Notes: a model not told the origin generated them from the sequence alone. A stretch of 64,000 bases of DNA from Prorocentrum cordatum (GCA_963575745.1 CAUYUJ010018871.1:320001-384000); one strand, 5' to 3'. Positions 21,025-32,040 are shown, counted from the first letter of the stretch. Numbers and translations: made by a program.

Positions 21025-23500
21025 CTACACAGGGTGTCTAGAGCTCCGACCACTGTACTTCGGCACGGCACCCCCTCCATCACCCGCATATTCCACCAGC
21101 CAGCGCGCCCCTCCGCCCCAACCCCTCTTATCTCGCTCCGCCCCGACCCTTGTATTTCGGCACGGTTGCCCCCCTCAACACCCCCTCCGCACCCCCTCCA
21201 CCCACCAGCCAGCGCGCCCCTCCGCCGCGACCCTTTAATTTCGGCACGGCACACCCTTCCGCCCCGATTTTTTTTCGGCACAGCACACCCCCTCCGCATC
21301 CCTCCCACCCACCAGCCAGCGCGCCCCTCCGCCCCGACCCCTTAATTCCGGCACGGCACACCCCTCCGCCCCGACCCCTTTACTTCGGCACGGCACACCG
21401 CCTCCGCATCCCCCCACCCACCAACCAGCGCGCCCCCTCCACCACGACTTTTTTATTCCGGCACGGTACACCCCCTCCGCAGTCCCCCACCCACAGGCCA
21501 GCGCGCCCCCCGCCCCGACCCCTGCATTTCGACGAGGCACCCCCTCCTGCATCCCCCCACCCACCAGCCAAGCGCGCACCCTCCGCCCCGACCCTTTTAC
21601 TTCGGCACGCCGCCCCCCCCGCGCGCCCCCCTTCCGCCCCGACCTTCTTTTAATTCAGCATGGCACGCCCCTTCCGCCCCGACCCTTTTATTTCGGCGCG
21701 GCACATCCCTTCCGCATCCCCCCCCCCGCCCACCAGCCAGCGCGCCCTCCGCCCCGACGCCTTTGATTCGGCGCGGCACGCCCCTCCGCACCGATTTTTT
21801 ATTTCGGCACGGCACGCCGCCTCCGCATCCCCCCACCCACCAGCCAGCGCGCCCCCCGCCCCGACTTCGTTATTTCGGCACGGCATCCCCCCTTCCGCGC
21901 CCCCCACCCCCCCACCCACCCACCCACCCACCCACCCACCAGCCAACGCCCCACCTCCCCGACCTTTTTTATATCAGCACGGCACACACACACACACACA
22001 CACGCACACAACACCACACACACACACACACACACACACGCATCCCCCCACATGCCAGCCAGCGCGCCCCCCCCCCGCCCCGCGACCCTTTTCGCATCGG
22101 CGCGGCCCCCACTCCCTCGCCGCGCGCCCCCTCCGCGCCCCCCCGCGCGCCAGCCGGCGCGCCCCTCCGCCCCGACCCTTTTATTTCAGCACGCCCTCCC
22201 AACTACCCACCCACCTACTCACCAGCCAGCGCGCCCCGCCGCCCCGACCCCTTTATTTCGGCACGGCACGCCCCTCCGATCCGACTCCTTTATTCTCTTG
22301 CACGGGGTGTCTAGAGCTCCGACGACTTTATCTCGGCACGGCACCCTCTCCATCGCCCAATCATTCCACCAGCCAGCGCGACCCCGGCGCGCCCCCGTCC
22401 CCCCGCCCACCAGCCAGCGCGCCCCCTCCGCCCCGACCCTTGCATTTCGGCACGGCCCCCCCCATCCCACGCGCCCCCTCCGCACCACCCCCACCCGCCA
22501 GCCAGCGCGCCTCCTCCGCCCCGACATTTTTATTTCAGCGCGCCTCCCCCCTCACCCATCAGGACCACCGCCCCCCCGCCCGCCAGCCAACGCGCCCCCT
22601 CCGCCCCGACCCTTTCCTTTCGGCACGGCACCCCCCTTCCCCGCCCACCCAGACCACCATCCCCCTGCCCGCCAGCCAGCGCGCCCCCTCCGCCCCGACT
22701 TTTTTATTCCGGCCCGCACCCCAATCCCGCGCGCCCTCCCCGCGCCCCCCCCGCCCGCGAGCCAGCGCCCCCTTCCGCCCCGACCCCTTTATTCCGGCGC
22801 GGCACACCCCTCCGCCCCGACCCCTTTATGTCAGCGCGGCACGCCCCCTCCGCATCCCCCCCACCCCCACCCGCCAGCTAGCGCGCCCCTTCCCCCCGAC
22901 ATTTTTATTTCGGCACTGCCCCCCCCCATCCCGCGTGCCCCCCCCCCTGCGCCCTCCACCCGCCAGCCAGCGCGCCCCTCCGCCCCGATCCTTTCATTCT
23001 GGCGCGGCACTCCACCCCTCTCCCCGCGCCCACACCACCATCCCCCCACCCCCCAGCCAGCGCGCTTCCTCCGCCCCAACCTTTCCACTTCGGCACGACA
23101 CCCTCTTCCCTCATCCCGCGCGCCCCCTCCGCATCCCCCCAAAACACCAGCCAGCTCGCTCCGTCCACCCCGACTTTGTCATTCTCTTGCACAGGGTGTC
23201 TGAGAGCTCCGACGACTTTGTTTCGTCACGGCACCGGTCGATGCAGCCCCTCGGCCCGCGCCTCACAGCGCGCCCCCTCCGCATCCACTTTCTATAGCAG
23301 CCATGCCGAAGCAGCCCCCCCAGCCCTCCGCATCCTTCCCCCGCCAGCCAGCGCAGCCAGCCCGCCAGCCAGAGTGCCCCTTCGGCGCCGGCCCCACCAG
23401 CCAGCGCACCCCCTCCGCCCCGACAGCTTGATTTTGGCACGGCGCTGGCCCCACCAGCCAACGCGCCCCTTCCGCCCCGACCGTTTTTTTTCGGCACGGC
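21025..23500 (+). repeat. 2.5-kb satellite, ~75-85-bp unit with higher-order structure
   Basis: About 30 diverged copies of a unit containing CAGCCAGCGCGCCCC, CCGCCCCGACCC and TTATTTCGGCACGGCA. A distinct variant unit beginning GGGTGTCTAGAGCTCCGACG recurs near 21,032, 22,306 and 23,195, marking higher-order blocks of about 1.27 and 0.89 kb. A (CA)n run lies at 21,983-22,040. Proline-rich frames here are artefacts. Confidence 0.9.
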
Positions 23501-23965
23501 ACTTGGCCCCAGACCTAGCCTCCTCACCTGGCCCTGGTCCCGGCCCCGCTCGCCCCGAACCCTTTATTTTCGTTTGTCGTCGTCCCCCTGGTCCTGGCCC
23601 TCGACCCGGCCTTCACCCTGGTCTTCGACCCAGACCCCCTCGTCGTCGCCACCCTGTCCTGTCCTTGGACCCAACGTCCTCCCCTGGCCCTGTCCCCAGA
23701 CCCCCTCTCCCTGGACCCTTCATTTTCGCTCGTCGTCGTACCCATGGCCTTGGCCCTGGACCCAGCCCCCCTCGCGCCGGTCCCTTTATTCTCGTTCGTC
23801 GTCGTCCCCCTGGTCCCGGTCGTGGTCCTAGAGCCAGCCTCCTTCCCTGACCCGTCCTCAGCCGCCCTCGCCCCCCTGGTCCTGGCACTGGACCCAGCCT
23901 ACCCCCCTGGTCGTTGCCCCAGCCCCCCTCGCCCCGCTGGCCCTGTCCATGGACCCAGCCTCCCC
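23500..23965 (+). repeat. C-rich minisatellite (CCCTGGTCCTGGCCCTCGACCC-like)
   Basis: Repeated TTTATTTTCGTTCGTCGTCG and CCCCCTGGTCCTGGCCCTGG motifs, with an irregular period. It grades out of the preceding satellite. Confidence 0.75.
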
Positions 23966-24119
23966 GCTTGGCCCAGCCTCGAAAATCTATCGCGGCTCAG
24001 CTACCAACAAAAAAAATATAGCCGGAGTGCAGTATCCCCGAACAGGGTTTTTTGACCCACTGCGGTTTCCAAGGTCGTTTGCGTGCCCGTCCAGTGCGGG
24101 CTGGCATGGCATGTTAAAC

Positions 24120-24335
24120 ATGCCTCCTCCCCCTCCTCCTCCTCCTCCTCCTCCTCCTCCTCCTCCCCCTTCTCCTCCTCCTCCTCCTCCTCCTCCTCTC
24201 CTCCTCCTCCTCCTCCTCCTCCTCCTACTCCTACTCTCCTCCCTCCTCCTCCTCCTCCTCTCCTCCTCCTCCCTCCTCCTCCTCCTCCTCCCTCCTCCTC
24301 CCTCCTCATCCTCCTCATCCACCTCCTCTTCATCC
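24120..24335 (+). repeat. (CCT)n tract
   Basis: CCT/CTC triplets with small interruptions. Confidence 0.9.
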
Positions 24336-25627
24336 CGAACGGCATCTCGGAGCCCAGAGTTGCGAGGATGTCTCCAGCGTAACGGGCTGGACCACCTCGC
24401 GCGCGGCATTTCGGACCCCAGAGTTGCGATGGTGTCTCGGGCGAAACGTGCTGCGAGGAAGTCTCAGGCGAAACGAGCCGGACCACCTCGAGCGCGGCGT
24501 CTCAGAGCTCCGAGTTGCGGGGGCCTCCTGGGGCTTCCTGGGACCTCCTGGTGACCTCCTGGGGCTTCCTCCTGGACCTCCTGTGGCCTCCTGGACCCCA
24601 CATGGGGCTTCCTGAAGCCTCTTGGAGCTCCGAGGGGGGGATATCTAACATGTGGCCGTCGGGGCCCCCCAAAATGGGGGGGAGGCCACAAGAGCAGGAA
24701 AAATCAACGAATCGACACCGGATGTGTATTAATTTGACACGTTCTGATAGGGGGCCTCCTGGGAGCCTCCTGGGAATCTCCTGCGGACCCCTGGGGCCTG
24801 TCCTGGGCGTCCTGCGGCCTCCTGAAGCTCTCTGGGGCCTCCTGGGGCCCCCAGGGTCCCAGGGGGGATATGTAACATGTGGTCTTCTGGGCCCCCAGGC
24901 TGGACCACCTCTTGCGCAGCATCTGAGAGCTCAGAGTTGCGAGAATGTCCTGTGCGAAACGGGCCGGACCACCTTGCGCACGGCATCTCAGAGCTCAGAG
25001 TTGCGAGGATGTCTCAGGCGAGACGGGCCGGACCACCTCGCGCAGGGCATCTCGGAGCCCAGAGTTGCGAGGATGTCTCAGGCGTAACGGGCTGGACCAC
25101 CTCGCGCGCTGCATTTCGGACCCCAGAGTTGCGACGGTGTCTCGGGCGAAACGTGCTGCGAGGAAGTCTCAGGCGAAACGGGCCAGACCACCTCGAGCGC
25201 GGCGTCTCAGCTCCGAGTTGCGGGGGCCTCCTGGGGCCTCCTGAGACCTCCTGGTGACCTCCTGGGGCTTCCTCCTGGACCTCCTGTGGCCTCCTGGACC
25301 CCACATGGGGCTTCCTGAAGCCTCTTGGAGCTCCGAGGGGGGGATATCTAACATGTGGCCGTCGGGGCCCCCCAAAATGGGAAAAATCAACGAATCGACA
25401 CCGGATGTGTATTAATTTGACACGTTCTGATAGGGGGCCTCCTGGGAGCCTCCTGGGAATCTCCTGCGGACCCCTGGGGCCTGTCCTGGGCGTCCTGCGG
25501 CCTTCTGAAGCTCTCTGGGGCCTCCTGGGGTTCCCAGGGTCCCAGGGGGGATATGTAACATGTGGTCTTCTGGGCCCCCAGGCTGGACCACCTTTTGCGC
25601 AGCATCTGAGAGCTCAGAGTTGCGAGA
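24335..25627 (+). repeat. ~62-67-bp tandem array with higher-order repeat, left half (interrupted by DIRS/PAT element)
   Basis: The unit contains GAGTTGCGAGGATGTCTCAG, GCGAAACGGGCCGGACCACC and CTCGCGCGCGGCATCTCAGA. A larger block adds GGCCTCCTGG runs and the marker AAATCAACGAATCGACACCG, seen at 24,708 and 25,383 (675 bp apart). The array is cut at 25,627 and resumes at 32,287. Confidence 0.9.
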
Positions 25628-25723
25628 TGGTTTGTGCTTGCACGTGAAGGAAGTCAAGAGGGGTTTTCATTATGTCGCCCCTTTGGCTCCGCTCCTTCTT
25701 GCATCGCATAGCTTCTCTGGTCC
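25628..25723 (+). repeat. Split direct repeat A1 (left terminus)
   Basis: 96 bp starting TGGTTTGTGCTTGCACGTGA and ending TTCTCTGGTCC; identical to 32,041-32,136. It probably carries the 5' regulatory region. Confidence 0.95.
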
Positions 25724-26088
25724 AGAGTCGATGGATGGGCGCCATCCCTGAGGGGCGGCCGCGCCGCTGGCCTGGGTGGTAGTGGCGCTGGAGGCCGCGG
25801 CCTACGTTGGAGCAGAGGAGGGCCCGACGCGGGCGGCCTGCCCTGACCCTCGTGCCCGGCCTGTCCTGCGTGTCCAGAGGCGGCGGCTGGCCCAGAGGCC
25901 GCGGCCTGCCCGGCTTGCGAGCCGCCTCCCCGCGCGGCTTGCCCGGCCTGCGAGCCGCCGCCGGGTGCGACCCGCCCGGCCTGCGAGGCGACCGGCGGCG
26001 ACGCCGGGCGAGAGGGCGGCTGGGAGGCTCACTGGGGTGCTGCCCGGAGGCCTGGTGCACTGGCTGGTGGGAGTTCCCGGTCGCAGGC

Positions 26089-27609
26089 ATGACGACGCTC
26101 GTGTGGTGGCTCCTCAGCGTCGTGGGGCGGAGGTGGTGGACTAGAGCGCTCTCAGTGGAGCCTGGGGTCTGCCGATTCGCCGGCGACGACGTCGATGACG
26201 TATGGGTGCAGCTGCACTACGTGGCAGAGGGCGAACGGGTCATCCTGTCCCCAGAGGTTGACATCTACGTGGAGGACATGAGCTGCGGCAGGGCCGAGAC
26301 CTGGCCTGCCCGACCCATCCCGCTGGCGCAGCGGATGGGCAGGATGCGGAGGCTGTATCGCTTCGAAGAGGCGCTGGGGCCTGAGAATCGGGCCAAGACG
26401 CTGACGCGGGGCCGTCAGGCGGCGCTGGAGGTAGAGGCGGCGTCGCCTGAGCCGAGGGAGGCCGGGGCCGTGAGCGGCCAGCGGGTCTCGTGGCAGGAGG
26501 ACGCTGGTAGGCGGCTGGCCGCGGAGCGGAGGGGCCTGCTGTACCTGAGCATGGCCGTGGCTCGCCGGGCGGGGACGCCGCTGGAGGCTCCTGCTGGGGG
26601 TGACGCCTGGGTCGGCCGCAGTGGCGTGCCCGACGATGTGATCGGGGCGGAGGTCGACGTGGCGAAGACTGGAGGCCTGAGCTTCGAGGACGGGCCTGAG
26701 GCGCTCGGTGTGCTGAGGTCCGCCGACGGTGGCACGGGGCGACTCGGCCGGCTGGACGCGGGGTCGGACGCTGGGCGCCTGGCAGAGGAGGAGGCTTTCA
26801 GGCATGGCCCAAGCAGGAGCCAGGCGCGTGCCAAGGGCCCCGAGCGCCGACGCACTGCGGCCGCGGCGCCGCTCGAGGATGAGGAGCCCGCCGGGCCCCC
26901 ACGCGGCACGGCTATGCCAGAGCTGGCGCAGCCGCTGCTGGCGGGGCCGCAGGGTGAGCAACGTGACGCCCTCGCCCGCACGCTCGGGGTCTTCTACGAC
27001 GAGCAGGGCGGACGGGACAGACGATGGCGAGACGTGGTAGGCGAGTCGAGGCAGGGGCGCCGCCCAGACGCACGGGTGGGCAGACCGCCGTGGGCTCTCC
27101 ACATGCGCGAGCACATGGTGAGGCACGGAGGCGACCTGCGGCTCGAGCCCGACCTCACCGTATGCGTGAGGGGCCGTGGGGAGAATGATTGGGTGGTGCA
27201 GAAGCTGAGGACGATCGTGGAGGCCTGGTACCAGGGCTTATTACGTGTCCAGCCGAGCATGAGCGGCCTGATGATGGTGGGGAAGATGACTCACCGCGGG
27301 TCCGCCACGCTGGAGGCCTACGGAGACCTGCTCAAGCCGAGCTGGACGAACGCGGACATCTTCGCGGACGTGAGCTCGGAGAAGGACGTCTCGGGGTCAG
27401 AGCTCAGGGGCTACATCCACCAGGGGGCGCAGAAGACGTACGAGGTGGAGCAGGCGCAGAGTCGGGCAGGTTCGCTACGCGGGGTGCCTACTAGGACCGT
27501 CGGCGGAGCAGAAGGAGCTGGAGGCGACGCAGCAGGTGCGGGGCGTGGTGGCGGCCGAGGCGGCCGCGGGCGCGGCCGGGCCAGGGGCGTCGCCTCCGCG
27601 GGGCCATGA
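26089..27609 (+). CDS. DIRS/PAT element ORF1 (Gag-like, RG-rich C-terminus)
   Basis: The first in-frame ATG is at 26,089, giving about 506 residues; the frame is open upstream to about 25,807 without an ATG. The sequence is rich in Arg, Gly and Ala, with a more ordered part near the C-terminus (PSMSGLMMVGKMTHRGSATL, GYIHQGAQKTYEVEQAQSRA). The end is RG-rich (GRGGGRGGRGRGRARG), suggesting RNA or DNA binding. Its stop TGA (27,607-27,609) overlaps the ATG of the next ORF as ATGA, an arrangement suited to termination-reinitiation. Assignment as Gag-like rests on position; no family motif recognised. Confidence 0.65.
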   Translation: MTTLVWWLLSVVGRRWWTRALSVEPGVCRFAGDDVDDVWVQLHYVAEGERVILSPEVDIYVEDMSCGRAETWPARPIPLAQRMGRMRRLYRFEEALGPENRAKTLTRGRQAALEVEAASPEPREAGAVSGQRVSWQEDAGRRLAAERRGLLYLSMAVARRAGTPLEAPAGGDAWVGRSGVPDDVIGAEVDVAKTGGLSFEDGPEALGVLRSADGGTGRLGRLDAGSDAGRLAEEEAFRHGPSRSQARAKGPERRRTAAAAPLEDEEPAGPPRGTAMPELAQPLLAGPQGEQRDALARTLGVFYDEQGGRDRRWRDVVGESRQGRRPDARVGRPPWALHMREHMVRHGGDLRLEPDLTVCVRGRGENDWVVQKLRTIVEAWYQGLLRVQPSMSGLMMVGKMTHRGSATLEAYGDLLKPSWTNADIFADVSSEKDVSGSELRGYIHQGAQKTYEVEQAQSRAGSLRGVPTRTVGGAEGAGGDAAGAGRGGGRGGRGRGRARGVASAGP

Positions 27610-30600
27610 CGGCCCCCGGGCCCGGGGGGACCAGCCCCTCCCCCGGGCCCTTTTTGCCGGGGCACGACGGCGGCCGCCTGCCGCCCTCGCGCGGAGCCCG
27701 CAGCTTCCTGCCGCCCCCGCTGCTGGGCGACGCTGGCCGCCGAATTCGCGGCAGGTCTTGCAGGGCGAGGCAGTTCGGCCGAGAGAATCGGATTGCGGCG
27801 GAGGTCAACGGCATCGTCGATGCCGTTAACTGGATGTCGGGGTACGACTCGTTTCCTGGCCCAGCCAATGACATGCAGCGGGATGTACTTGCGCGCTTCG
27901 AGGGCCTCGTTCGGGGCCGGCAGCCGGACGCCAAGTTGCAGGATCCGCAGGCGGCCCTCCGGGAGCTGCTGCGGGGCCGCTCGCCATACGACGGGCGCAG
28001 TGGCCCGACGACGGTCGCCTCCTACAGTGCAGGGCTCGTCAGCATGCCGATGGACGTGAGCGACTGCCCGCGTCTAGAGGACCTCTTGCCTGGCGAGGCC
28101 CTTACTTTCCTGCAGGAGCGCCATGAGCGCATGTTGCGAGAATCACCCTTGCCGACTGACGTCGAGCCATACTTCGACTCGGTCCTCAAGTTCAACCACA
28201 AGGAGTACCGCGGCCTGGTGCGCCGGCTGCTGTCGGCTGGCATTCTGGGATGGACTCTAACACCGAAAGAGAGAATTGAGATGTTTTTCGCGTGGAAGGA
28301 TGGGCGGCGCCGACTTCGCCTCATAGTCGACGCCCGCCGTACGAACGCCCACTTCAAGGACCCTCCTGGGGTGGAGCTTTTGAGCAGCGAGGGCCTCGCC
28401 AGAATCGAGGTGCACGTGCCAGACGCGGGCTTCTCGAACTACGAGGACCTCCGCGCCGCGCTGGAGGCGCAGCAGGTGTACATCGGCATGGCGGACGTGA
28501 AGGACTGCTTCCATAGGATGCGCATTGATTCGGCCCTCTCGCAGTACTTCTGCCTGCCGCCGGTCAAGGCTGGGGCTTTCGGCGTGACCGAGGTCGAGGG
28601 GACCAAGGTGCAGACGTCGACGGCCATCTACCCTTGCTGGCAGGCGCTGCCCATGGGCTTCAGCTGGTCCCTCTACTTCGCCCAGCGGGCCAACGAGGAG
28701 GTGAGCCGCCGCAGCAGCGCGCTCCTTCGGGGGCCCGGTCTCTCAGACCATGGGCCACCGCTCGTGTTCGCGCCGGGCAGGGCGTCCCAGGAAGTCAGGC
28801 ACTACGTGTATGTTGATAACTTGGGGGTCTTCTCGCTCTTCTCTGAACTCGTGAGCGGCGTGATGAACCAGCTGACAGGCGAGTTCACCAAGCTGAGCCC
28901 ACTGCTGCACAAAGACGAGCTGGTGCCGGACAAGGCAGTAGCGCTGGGGACGGAGATCGACGGGGGCCAATTGCGCACTCGTGTGACCAGTGATCGGTTC
29001 TGGCGCTGCCGCCAGGCCGTGCGAGGCCTCCTAGCCCGCCGCCGCGTCAAGGGGTGGGCCGTGGAAGCAGTGCTGGGCCACCTAACCTTTTGTGGCCTCT
29101 GCTCGCGCGGCACCTTGTCAGCCTTCAATTCAGTCTACGGCTTCGTGTGAGCCCACTACGACGAGACGGCCGTGCTATGGACTGAGGCGCGGCAGGAGCT
29201 GACGGCCTTCAGCTCTTTGATGTACTTCCTGGAATCAGATTGGTGGCTACCTTGGAATCCCTTGGTGCAGCAGTCAGATGCCAGTCTTCACGGCTACGGA
29301 CTGGCAAGGGCCTTTTGGCCGCGGGAGCTGGTGGAGTCAGTCGGGCGCGTGCCTGAGCGAGCCCGCTTCCGCCGGCGCTGCGCGCACAGTGCCCGCGAGG
29401 CTGCGCTCTGTGCAGCTGGTTTCAGCATGAGCGAGAGTGGAAAATGGGAACTCAAGGGCCTTCCTGAAGATGAGGAGGAGCTGGGCCAGTGGGACGTTGT
29501 GAGGGACTTCCCGGAGGTGCCCGCCCGGGGGCTCCGCGCAGGTCTGCGGGAGCCCTGCTTCGCAAGAGCCTGGCAGCACCCTGAGGGCATCCTGACCTTA
29601 GAGGCCCGAGCCCTGGTCAGCAGCATACATCGCATCGCCACCACGGTGTTTGGGTCCCACATACGTCAGTTGCTGCTCTGTGACAATATGTCGGTCGTGC
29701 TAAGCTTCAATCGAGGGAGGAGCTCCTGTTTCAACTTGTTGGTCCAGATTCGTCGATTTCACGCTGTCTGTCTGAGCCGAAATATTCGTTGTTCGGTTCG
29801 TTGGATACCCAGTGAGCTCAACTGTGCCGACCTCCCCTCACGGCTATTCGATCCTGACGGCGCAGAGTCCGCCCTTCTGGCTGAGCTGTTGGAGCTCGAG
29901 GGCTCCCAGGCGGGCTCAGGGCGGGTTCCCGCCTGGTCCGCACCTGAGAAGGTAGCCGGTGGCGCCGCGGCCCGCGATGCTGCCTGTGTGCCCGCGGGCG
30001 CCGGACGGGCGCGGCCGCTGCCTCGGCCCCCTGCAGACCAGACAGGGCGCGAGGCCAGGGGCGGGACGCCGGCGCACGCGGCGGCCGGCGCCGTCTCGCC
30101 TGAGGCCTGGCCTGGGGCCGTCTGCCCAGGGTCAGGAGGCGGGATGCCCGTGGCAGCTTGCCCCTTTGCCGCCAGTGGCGCCGCTGCCGTCGCCGGCAGC
30201 TCGGCGGGAGCACCAGCTGTGCGAGTCGGAGCTCCTGAAGACAGCGGTGCAGGGCCGTCCCCTGCCGCGGAGCTTGGGGCAGATGGCGGAGGACCTGAAG
30301 GAGATGCCTGTGCCAGCGGAGCCCGCTCAGGGAGTGCGAGAGAGCGACGGCTCCTCCGACAGCGGGAGCTCCGAGCCCGAGGTCGAGACCGACGCCGCGC
30401 GGCAGCCCAGGCTCGCGCAGTCGCACGAGCGCCTTGCCCGCCACTACGGGCCCCCTTACCTGGAGAGGGAGGCCGCGTGGATTCCGTCGCTGCGCGAGTA
30501 CCAGAGGGTTGCGACCATTGGCGAGGTCATGGAGAGCAGGGTCGATGCCATGGTGACCTCGGCGTTGGTGAGCCAGCTGACCGGACTGCACCAGACTGGG

Positions 30601-31934
30601 ACTCACCCCTCCTGGGCCGAGAGGCTGATGGTCGGCGTCCTGCACTTCAACCCCGACGGGTCGAGCTACGGTGCCTGGCGCCTCCCCCCGGGCTGGAGTT
30701 TCTGGACCCTGAGGCTCTCCCCGGAGGAGGAAGGCCCGTGGGGAAGAGCGGGCCTGGTGAAGGTGTCGCTAGAGTCAGACTCGCCCTGGATGCGCTTCTT
30801 GGGCCCTGTGCTGTGTCAGATGAAGAAGGAGAAGCACCCCGAGTACCCGTGGAACTTCACGTGCCCAGAGTACCGCAGGAGGTTCAGCCTACGTCTCCAA
30901 GACCTGCCAGCAAGAGCCGAGTTGGTGCCGTATCAGGTTTGCCTTTCAAGGGCCTTGGTATGCATGGCGAGGAGGTGGGGGCGGCTGGCCGAGGTGCAGA
31001 CACGCTGGCAGTGGAGAGCCAAGCGCAGCGTCGTCCGCTACGAGAAGCACGCGCGCCTGGCAGCCACGTGGTCAACTCGGAGCCGCACGGTGCAAAACGT
31101 GTTCCTGGTCTGCGGGGTTCAGCTCGCGGACATCATTTCGGATCGCGCCTCGCCGCTCGACTTGCGGGAGCTCGGCTGCGTCTGACTGGCCAATATGTGG
31201 CCGACTGCTTCAGTGGCAAAGGAGGCGCGGGTCGGTCCGCAATGGCCATGGGCGTGCCAGCCAGGTTCTGGGACACGCTGCACGGGCCGGGCGGCGACCT
31301 CACCCGACGGAAGGTCCTGCGGGGCTTGTGCTCCGACATCGCCGCAGGCCGCGTCTTGGCCGCGATGCTGGCGCCGCCTTGTGGGCCCTGGACCACCGCT
31401 GCCGACCGAGTGGGAGCCATCCGCTCGGCATCGCAGCCCTGGTGACTTCCGCGGCATCTTCTGAGTACAAAACAGCTGGCTCGCCTGGCATCGGGCAATA
31501 AGACCATGCGGGCCGCGCTGAGCGTCATCAGATGTTGCGAGAATTTCAAAGGCCCCTGCATACTTGAGCATCCTGTGAATTCACGCGTTTTTGCCACGAG
31601 AGAGGTTCTGGGGGTTATAGAACGGGGGGCTGTTGTAAGATGTCTCGATCAGTGTCAGGAGGGGGCTCGCTGGCGCAAACGAACAAGATTTTTGTGTCTG
31701 AACATAGATGTTCAGGATAGTTGCTGCCTCGATCGTCGGCGTGGTCAGATCAATGGCATTTGTAACAAGTCTGGCCGTCCACACATCGTGCTGGAGGGCA
31801 ACGCCCCGAATGGTGCGAAATGGACCGCTATCGCTGCCGCCTATCCGCCAGCCCTCAATAGGAAACTCGCTAAAGTCCTTTTGAGTGAATGGCGCGCGTC
31901 GTTATATAATCACCCTTGCCCACCCACCCAGTAA
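27606..31934 (+). CDS. DIRS/PAT element RT - RNase H - methyltransferase-like polyprotein, interrupted by two TGA codons
   Basis: One frame runs from ATG 27,606 to about 31,934 with TGA only at 29,148-29,150 and 31,443-31,445. RT: LRLIVDARRTNAHF, motif A VYIGMADVKDCFHRM, motif B ALPMGFSWSLYFAQ, motif C HYVYVDNLGVF (Asn replaces the second Asp). RNase H after the first TGA: QQSDASLHGYG, the Glu in LEARALVSS, LLCDNMSVVLSFNRG, RWIPSELNCADLPSR. The frame stays open across the overlapping recombinase ORF. It then encodes a methyltransferase-like domain: YVADCFSGKGGAGRSAMAMG, AMLAPPCGPWTTAADR, CILEHPVNSRVF, SGRPHIVLEGN, AAYPPAL. The first TGA may be a CGA-to-TGA change. Confidence 0.8.
29959..31185 (+). 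CDS. DIRS/PAT element tyrosine-recombinase-like ORF, overlapping, catalytic residues apparently lost
   Basis: The ORF lies in the +1 frame relative to the RT/RH frame and is fully embedded in it. Its first codon at 29,959 is GTG, so the true start is uncertain. The C-terminal region aligns by eye with DIRS recombinases: LPPGWSFWTLRLSPEEEGPW, YRRRFSLRLQDLPARAELVP, then YQVCLSRALVCMARRW and LAEVQTRWQWRAKRSVVRYE, which ends at the nucleophile Tyr (RYEKHARLA). Where I expect a YQxRHSG-like box, the sequence reads YQVCLSR, so the Arg and His are Cys and Leu. The upstream Arg box is also not evident. The enzyme is probably inactive; integration may have been supplied in trans. Confidence 0.7.
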   Translation: MAPRPAMLPVCPRAPDGRGRCLGPLQTRQGARPGAGRRRTRRPAPSRLRPGLGPSAQGQEAGCPWQLAPLPPVAPLPSPAARREHQLCESELLKTAVQGRPLPRSLGQMAEDLKEMPVPAEPAQGVRESDGSSDSGSSEPEVETDAARQPRLAQSHERLARHYGPPYLEREAAWIPSLREYQRVATIGEVMESRVDAMVTSALVSQLTGLHQTGTHPSWAERLMVGVLHFNPDGSSYGAWRLPPGWSFWTLRLSPEEEGPWGRAGLVKVSLESDSPWMRFLGPVLCQMKKEKHPEYPWNFTCPEYRRRFSLRLQDLPARAELVPYQVCLSRALVCMARRWGRLAEVQTRWQWRAKRSVVRYEKHARLAATWSTRSRTVQNVFLVCGVQLADIISDRASPLDLRELGCV

Positions 31935-31954
31935 ACATTATTAGGAACGGCTTG

Positions 31955-32040
31955 GGTTGACGGTGCCTCACAGCTGAGCGCAAGGACGCGCAGCCGTTCG
32001 TTCATCTGTGCCCCCGCCTTGAAAAGATCTCGGGACGTCC
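31955..32040 (+). repeat. Split direct repeat B1
   Basis: 86 bp, GGTTGACGGTGCCTCACAGC to AAGATCTCGGGACGTCC, abutting A2 with no spacer. One mismatch to B2 (C versus T). Confidence 0.95.

Noticed and set aside
21660-23297. 545-codon Pro-rich frame
   Set aside because: It is satellite DNA translated; neighbouring frames are equally open.
24424-25257. Repeated frames reading MSQARRAGPPRAGHL-like units
   Set aside because: The unit length is near a multiple of three, so frames stay open by arithmetic; the repeats vary in frame and no start or domain is consistent.
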